Origin: a virus
Length of the DNA: 43,316 bases
Virus record (IMG/VR): IMGVR_UViG_3300042922_000423
Location: 1 to 43,316 of that record
Direction: 5' to 3' (one strand)
The notes beneath the pieces are model-generated. The model worked only from the letters and a program-made list of their open reading frames with translations, was not told the origin of the DNA and did not search any database. The number at the start of each line of letters is the position of its first letter. Position 1 is the first letter of the stretch. The position numbers and the translations under genes were made by a program. Shown piece after piece: positions 39,366 to 43,316 of the stretch.

Positions 39366-39571
39366 TAGTTCACCTTATTCCGTACAGTTTCCACGACAAC
39401 ACGAGGTTTGAAGACATTCTCCCCACCATAATCCTCGCACTCTTTGTTTAAGCAGATCATCGGCAGATTGGTGTATGCGACTGTGGGTTTATCTGGTGTA
39501 TCGTCGTTTTCAAACGTCATATAGGATGTTCCAATTTGTAATAACGATTGGCATTTCGGACAGGTATCCAT
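39365..39571 (-). CDS. Zinc-ribbon protein between terminase and portal, 68 aa
   Basis: Two cysteine pairs: CPKC at 4-7 and CLNKEC around 40-45. The ATG overlaps the terminase stop, and its own stop overlaps the portal ATG, so all three genes are translationally coupled. Possibly an adaptor between packaging motor and portal, or a nucleic-acid-binding accessory; no published role known to me. Confidence 0.75.
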   Translation of the reverse strand: MDTCPKCQSLLQIGTSYMTFENDDTPDKPTVAYTNLPMICLNKECEDYGGENVFKPRVVVETVRNKVN

Positions 39572-41418
39572 TATTTAATCAAACCCCATTTCTTCAGCAA
39601 ATAGTTACGCATGTCTGATGGTGCTTTCCAGTAATCGTCTTGTAAATCTTTTGATAGCTTACTTATATCAAATTTTGCCGCCGTACTAACCGTGTAGGCT
39701 TGTTGGTCACGTATTCCATGAGCGATAGCAAGGGAGATTATTAAATCGTCGTGCTTGCCTTCCTGTGCCTCTGGCTTTCCGTTTTCATTTTTTATAAAAG
39801 TAATCATTTCACCTAACGTTCTGCTGTCATTAATCAACTCGATATGGTCCCGGACAACTTCTACCAGGTTGGCAATAATAGCTGGCCGTGTAATTGTTGT
39901 AGTCCGGAAACCAAATTTCTTTTGCACCTGACCTGTGAACGTGTCTGGCACCTCACGGACATACATCTTGGGATATCCTAACCGTGAAAGCTCCATGTTT
40001 GGATATGTAGAGAAGTTAACCTCAATCCCGATCAATGCCGTGTTGTAGTATCTACCAAGGCAGTACATCTGTTTGGCATATAAATCCTCGTCATATTGAT
40101 GATGGACCACCGCAACTTGATTGCCCGTTGTATTATCCAGAACGTGAGACGCAAAGAAGTCAGAACCCTCACCGCTCGTATCTCCACCAATGACGTACGG
40201 ATAATTAGTTTTGACATCCTCATATAGGGCAATTGGTCCACTATCATCGTCTACCCACTTAATGGATTGGTCGATAATCTTTTCAGCCACATACTCATAG
40301 GTAAAGCGACCGACTTTAATTGGCTGCCTATCATCAGTAATCTTTTTGCGCTGTGTGACTTGCTCGATGTCAAATATAGGTTTACCAGTAGCTAAGAATG
40401 ATTCTTCTGGCGTACAAGGATATTCCTGTTTAATATCCTCTTTGTAATCCTTCCATTGGTTGTAATACCAATAGACCTGACTCCAATCCAGCCCAACATC
40501 CTCTATCAACCATTTACAACGAAAAAATGCCCACATTTGAGAGTGAGCATCCTTTACACCTTTTTTAGCCGCTAATACATTTTGCTTAAACTCTTGTTCG
40601 TGCCGATCACTCTCAAATGACTGACGGTATTCATCCGTTTCCCACCACTCATAGAAAAGACCTTCCCAGTTATTATCGGAATCCCACAACTCTTTAAACT
40701 CATTAAAGCCGTTGGCTGTGCTCTCTAACACCTGAATGGAGTCTTTGGTCAAGGCAGGATTTAAACCCGTTAAAATCTCACGTAATCTTTCCCAAAAGGC
40801 TGCCTCCGACCCATGAAAAAAGTTTAACGTTTTAGAACGGCCGACATCTTTACTCCCAGCTGTCGCCACCCTCCACCGACTGTTTAATGCCTCAAAGTGA
40901 AATTCTTTGCGGTTATTGTATTTAATGGATGGTTGCAAAGCATCTGGAAGGTTGTCAAAAGGATATTTAGCTTTATCGGTAAAAATTGTGATGGTATTAT
41001 CGCTATTGTCAGCAAGCGTAAAACCAGCGAAGTTTTTTTGTGTGATGCTGCAGGCCAATTGATAAGCTGTGATGATGGATGTAAATCCTTGTTGTCGTCC
41101 TTTGAGGATTAGAAATTTAAGATGCAGCCGTTTGCCTATTTTAAAATCCTTAATTGCCTGGTTAAGCGTCTTTAAAAATTTCCACTGAACCTTGTTAATA
41201 AAAAAAGGCACTGTTTGTTGATTCTTATCAACGATACAGAATGCCATTTCGATTAGATATTCAGGATTGTCCTTTATTTCTTGGCGGATTGATGCTCCAT
41301 TTTCACTGATAATGTAGTCAGCTGCTGCACCTACATACATTTTATCCTGGTCAATGTTCTGATGAGATTTCCAAAGTTCTTGCCGTTTATTGATAATATC
41401 AATTGCTTTCATGGGCAT
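39571..41418 (-). CDS. terL: Terminase large subunit
   Basis: About 615 residues. The ATPase part has a variant Walker A (LKGRQQGFTS), a Walker-B-like FFHGSEAAFW (catalytic Glu) and a coupling-motif-like VLESTANGFN. The nuclease part has VIGGDTSGEGSDFF (first acidic residue), IGIEVNFST and HDDLIISLAIAHG (last acidic pair). It translocates DNA into the prohead and cuts it. ATG at 41418 overlaps the terS stop (TGATG); an ATG two codons on (41412) is possible. Confidence 0.96.
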   Translation of the reverse strand: MPMKAIDIINKRQELWKSHQNIDQDKMYVGAAADYIISENGASIRQEIKDNPEYLIEMAFCIVDKNQQTVPFFINKVQWKFLKTLNQAIKDFKIGKRLHLKFLILKGRQQGFTSIITAYQLACSITQKNFAGFTLADNSDNTITIFTDKAKYPFDNLPDALQPSIKYNNRKEFHFEALNSRWRVATAGSKDVGRSKTLNFFHGSEAAFWERLREILTGLNPALTKDSIQVLESTANGFNEFKELWDSDNNWEGLFYEWWETDEYRQSFESDRHEQEFKQNVLAAKKGVKDAHSQMWAFFRCKWLIEDVGLDWSQVYWYYNQWKDYKEDIKQEYPCTPEESFLATGKPIFDIEQVTQRKKITDDRQPIKVGRFTYEYVAEKIIDQSIKWVDDDSGPIALYEDVKTNYPYVIGGDTSGEGSDFFASHVLDNTTGNQVAVVHHQYDEDLYAKQMYCLGRYYNTALIGIEVNFSTYPNMELSRLGYPKMYVREVPDTFTGQVQKKFGFRTTTITRPAIIANLVEVVRDHIELINDSRTLGEMITFIKNENGKPEAQEGKHDDLIISLAIAHGIRDQQAYTVSTAAKFDISKLSKDLQDDYWKAPSDMRNYLLKKWGLIK

Positions 41419-42125
41419 CACTTGAAGAAATCTTCTAGTTTTTGATTGGTAGTAAGATTGATATTAGTATTGTCCTTGAACATGCCAAGATGCCGCGCCA
41501 CATTTTCTAGTGCCTTATCTTGGTCCCGAAATTTAATTTCAATACCAGCTTGTGTTTGCTTTATTCCGGCATATAACATTTTTGATTTTGGTTCCAGTTT
41601 CCTAGTATCTGCTAGAAAAATGTCTGGATTCCCTTCCCCTCGGCATTTTGGACAATCAGTGTCAGGGTCTGCTAAACGGTCAAAGCCATAACCACCCACA
41701 TCAGTAGGAATGTTGGGTTCGATCATATTTCCGTTCTCTTGTGTTTCTATTTCGGCCTGCGCTATTGCGTTACTAACAGCTTTTTGGTATTCGTTCTTAT
41801 CTTGCCATTGATATTCATGGTCGATTCCGTGACAATATCGGCAATTCAAACGGCGTAATTGTATCAATTCGTTTGGATCAGCGTTAGCAATATCCCACCA
41901 ACGTCGAAGAACCATGTCCTGCGTAATCTCAGTTCGTTTTTCTCTGGCTTTCATCCGTTCATCGATGTGTTTTTCAACCTTAACATTTCTTAACATCCTA
42001 GCCGCTGCACTAGCAGCAGTTTCATCATTTTTAACAGTGGGATAAGCTGACTTATATGCTCTTGTTGCATTTAGGTCAATTAGGTACTCATCCACAAATC
42101 TCTTTTGCTTTTCGGTCAGTTTCAC
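41418..42125 (-). CDS. terS: Terminase small subunit with inserted zinc-knuckle
   Basis: The N-terminal helix-turn-helix is KLTEKQKRFVDEYLIDLNAT, then AYPTVKNDETAASAAARMLR (Terminase_2 type), which binds the packaging site. The middle has CRYCHG and CPKCRGEG, a zinc-finger pair, and the C-terminus has LYAGIKQTQAGIEIKFRDQD. I set the start at the GTG at 42125 with GTGAGG nearby; the ATG at 42158 lies inside a terminator and would add a Phe-rich leader. Confidence 0.92.
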   Translation of the reverse strand: MKLTEKQKRFVDEYLIDLNATRAYKSAYPTVKNDETAASAAARMLRNVKVEKHIDERMKAREKRTEITQDMVLRRWWDIANADPNELIQLRRLNCRYCHGIDHEYQWQDKNEYQKAVSNAIAQAEIETQENGNMIEPNIPTDVGGYGFDRLADPDTDCPKCRGEGNPDIFLADTRKLEPKSKMLYAGIKQTQAGIEIKFRDQDKALENVARHLGMFKDNTNINLTTNQKLEDFFK

Positions 42126-42145
42126 TACATCCTCACCGCCTCCAT

Positions 42146-42173
42146 AAAAAAAGAACACCTACGAGAGATGTTC
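42146..42173 (-). terminator. Terminator immediately upstream of terS
   Basis: On the minus strand AAGAACA pairs with TGTTCTT (11-nt loop), followed by seven T and then ATGGAGG, where the terS ribosome site begins. No room remains for a promoter between it and terS. Confidence 0.68.
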
Positions 42174-42233
42174 TTGAATATCAAAACTTTTCCTTCTTAC
42201 ATACAATATCCCAATACAGAAAGGAGGATTCGT

Positions 42234-42308
42234 ATGAAGATTACAACGCTTGAAATTGCGATATATCTCTTTATTATCACAATCCGTTTTTCCGTTAGTT
42301 TTTCATAG
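42234..42308 (+). CDS. 24-residue membrane peptide, type I toxin-like
   Basis: ATG with AAAGGAGG at 6 nt, an excellent ribosome site, on the strand opposite to all neighbours. The product MKITTLEIAIYLFIITIRFS plus four residues is one hydrophobic helix behind a short polar N-terminus, similar in kind to holin-like type I toxins of Bacillus. A TACAAT -10-like box lies upstream (about 42203-42208), and a perfect 9-bp terminator follows. A toxin function is inferred from size, hydrophobicity and antisense setting only. Confidence 0.66.
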   Translation: MKITTLEIAIYLFIITIRFSVSFS

Positions 42309-42319
42309 TAAATTACTTC

Positions 42320-42350
42320 GAACGGGTAGTGGTGTACCCGTTCTTTTTTT
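42320..42350 (+). terminator. Perfect terminator of the membrane-peptide gene
   Basis: GAACGGGTA pairs with TACCCGTTC (9 bp, GTGGTG loop), followed by TTTTTTT on the plus strand. Twelve nt after the 24-codon frame. Confidence 0.88.
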
Positions 42351-42407
42351 TATATTACATTGTATGATAGTGCGCTTGTTATGTTAACTTAATTATTCTT
42401 ATACAAG

Positions 42408-42551
42408 CTATTTTTGTTTTATAGCACCTCTATGGCGTTTGTAAGTTGGTCTACCCATACCCATTAATTCCTTAATCTCTTTTGTGCTCAACTTTTCTTT
42501 ATTAGTATTATTCTTCGCTGTAGGTTCCTGCTGTGTCTTCTTCACTGTCAT
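42408..42551 (-). CDS. Small DNA-packaging-region protein, 47 aa
   Basis: ATG with AAGGGGTG at 6 nt. Charged N-terminus (MTVKKTQQEPTAKNNTNKEK) then LSTKEIKELMGMGRPTYKRH, a helix-turn-helix-like end with a basic tail. Similar micro-proteins commonly precede terS in Bacillota phages (from memory). First gene after the early terminator and probable late promoter. Unknown function. Confidence 0.72.
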   Translation of the reverse strand: MTVKKTQQEPTAKNNTNKEKLSTKEIKELMGMGRPTYKRHRGAIKQK

Positions 42552-42580
42552 CAGCTTCACCCCTTACCGTTATTCACTCC

Positions 42581-42650
42581 AAACTGTCCCCTCTGCTTTA
42601 GATTACAAGCGTCCTTGAAACCTCTAAAGATACTTACGCTGAGACAGTTT
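42581..42650 (-). promoter_or_regulatory. Candidate late promoter flanked by an inverted repeat
   Basis: On the minus strand TTGCAA (42654-42649) and TATCTT (42632-42627) are 16 bp apart. The 8-bp sequence GACAGTTT (42643-42650) abuts the -35, and its exact inverse AAACTGTC occurs 54 bp away at 42581-42588. Spaced inverted sites next to a promoter, directly after the gene for the sigma-like regulator, suggest regulator binding sites. Not proven. Confidence 0.4.
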
Positions 42651-42661
42651 GCAATGAACAA

Positions 42662-42687
42662 CAAAAAACGCCACCGAAAGGTGACGC
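42662..42687 (-). terminator. Terminator at the end of the early operon
   Basis: On the minus strand CGTCACC pairs with GGTGGCG (one G-U pair, TTTC loop), followed by TTTTTTGTTGTT. It lies about 75 nt after the sigma-like regulator and separates early from late genes. Confidence 0.82.
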
Positions 42688-42760
42688 TCTGACGTTATTC
42701 GCAGGAAGAGAGGGGGGAAACTTCCGCGCCGTCCTGCCTCCCATTTTAAATCAAAGTCCA

Positions 42761-43237
42761 CTAATTTTTCACCACTTGTCTAATTTGGTCTAATCGGCTT
42801 ATTTGGTTCATAACTTCCGTTTTGATCTGGCTTACCCTGGTACGTGAAACACCTAGATGTTTAGATATTTCTCGATAGCTCATTCCTTCAACCATACAAT
42901 CAAAAACTACCTTGTGTATTTCGCCTTCAATGTGTTCAGCTGCATATTCCACAGCTTCTACTTTCATAGACAATTTTTTAATTCGCTTAAATATGCGTTC
43001 TTCTCTTTCATCCATTGCTGCCAACTCCACCTTGCTTATTCCACCACTTCCTTTTGGCATGGCTGCTTCCAAGCCGTATTGTGCAACACCCCAACTTCTT
43101 CCTGTAGAACCGCCACCATATAAGCTCTTTTCTAGTCGGTGTATCTCTCGGACCATCCAACTATAATCCCTTAATAACCTCTCAATTTTTTCGAGAATGC
43201 CCTTATCAGTTATTGTTTGTCCCAAACCACCAGACAC
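42761..43237 (-). CDS. Sigma-70 region 4-like regulator, probable late-gene activator
   Basis: 158 residues from a GTG at 43237. The C-terminus carries a sigma-region-4-type helix-turn-helix (FDCMVEGMSYREISKHLGVS then RTRVSQIKTEVMNQI). The N-terminal two-thirds are helical and charged. Such proteins (ArpU/RinA-like or phage sigma factors) end early operons and switch on late transcription. It overlaps the 47-codon gene that crosses the window ends and is followed by a terminator and a candidate late promoter. Confidence 0.85.
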   Translation of the reverse strand: MSGGLGQTITDKGILEKIERLLRDYSWMVREIHRLEKSLYGGGSTGRSWGVAQYGLEAAMPKGSGGISKVELAAMDEREERIFKRIKKLSMKVEAVEYAAEHIEGEIHKVVFDCMVEGMSYREISKHLGVSRTRVSQIKTEVMNQISRLDQIRQVVKN

Positions 43238-43316
43238 CCCAATCCGTAGATATATTCTTTATTTTCACTTGCTCTAACCCAGCCACGGGATTCATGATCC
43301 GCAACAACTTTATTTA
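43210..43316 (-). CDS. 3' part of the 47-codon gene crossing the window ends
   Basis: Continues in frame from base 1 (where an A completes the codon ATA) through residues NKVVADHESRGWVRASENKE to a TAA at 43210-43212. On its own it has no start codon and would look like a fragment. It ends inside the sigma-like regulator gene, overlapping it by 28 nt. Confidence 0.7.
   Translation of the reverse strand, partial: NKVVADHESRGWVRASENKEYIYGLGCLVVWDKQ

Noticed and set aside
42126-42158. terS start at the ATG at 42158
   Set aside because: The codons lie in a terminator T-run (Phe-rich leader); homologous terS proteins begin near KLTEKQ, and the GTG at 42125 follows GTGAGG.

Overview
The window looks like the complete genome of a temperate phage of a Bacillus-type host (Bacillota), not a piece of bacterial chromosome. 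The evidence is strong GGAGG-type ribosome sites with frequent GTG and TTG starts, a Bacillus-type LexA box, DnaD/RecT/dimeric-dUTPase/Rha early genes, and no recognisable host gene anywhere. The two ends of the window appear to be adjacent: a 47-codon gene with a good ribosome site starts at 37 on the minus strand, runs off base 1 and continues in frame from base 43316 to a stop at 43210. The molecule is therefore circular, or was linearised from a circularly permuted genome. The integrase and putative attP lie inside the window with phage genes on both sides.

Layout. The immunity region (about 13.5-14.4 kb) holds a repressor (plus strand) facing a Cro-like gene (minus strand), with four related operators. 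The early operon runs leftward from 13710 to base 1 and, through the joined ends, to 42761. It holds an excisionase-like gene, an SbcC-like ATPase, RecT, an MBL hydrolase, Rha, a DnaD-type initiator with an internal 11-bp iteron array, a DUF1064 nuclease, a dUTPase with an inserted zinc finger, a C5 cytosine methyltransferase, and finally a sigma-like late regulator followed by a terminator. The late operon also runs leftward (42551 to 19593): terminase, portal, a metallopeptidase-like gene, scaffold, decoration, major capsid, an SGNH-hydrolase tailspike, connector, propeller-type tail protein, lectin-like fibre, coiled-coil virion protein, a giant 1770-residue ejection-type protein, two-TM protein, holin, amidase, terminator. 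There is no tape measure, tube, sheath or baseplate gene, so a short (podovirus-like) tail is inferred.

Between lysis genes and integrase (15.9-19.6 kb) lies a tightly overlapping leftward accessory operon of small Cys-rich and membrane proteins ending in an FtsK-like ATPase and a replication-relaxation protein, with a divergent XRE regulator pair. The integrase (plus strand) is preceded by a repressor-type operator and a LexA box.

Signals that ordinary annotation would miss: an 11-bp iteron array inside the initiator gene; three short plus-strand promoter-to-terminator units in gaps between minus-strand early genes; a 24-codon membrane peptide with its own ribosome site and perfect terminator, antisense to the late transcript (type I toxin-like); repeated terminator-then-ribosome-site modules in front of several late genes, which imply antitermination; and a plus-strand cargo gene inside the tail genes. 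No gene-free stretch longer than about 300 bases was found; no tRNA, rRNA, CRISPR or insertion sequence was seen. Function names come from motif reading only; no database search was run.
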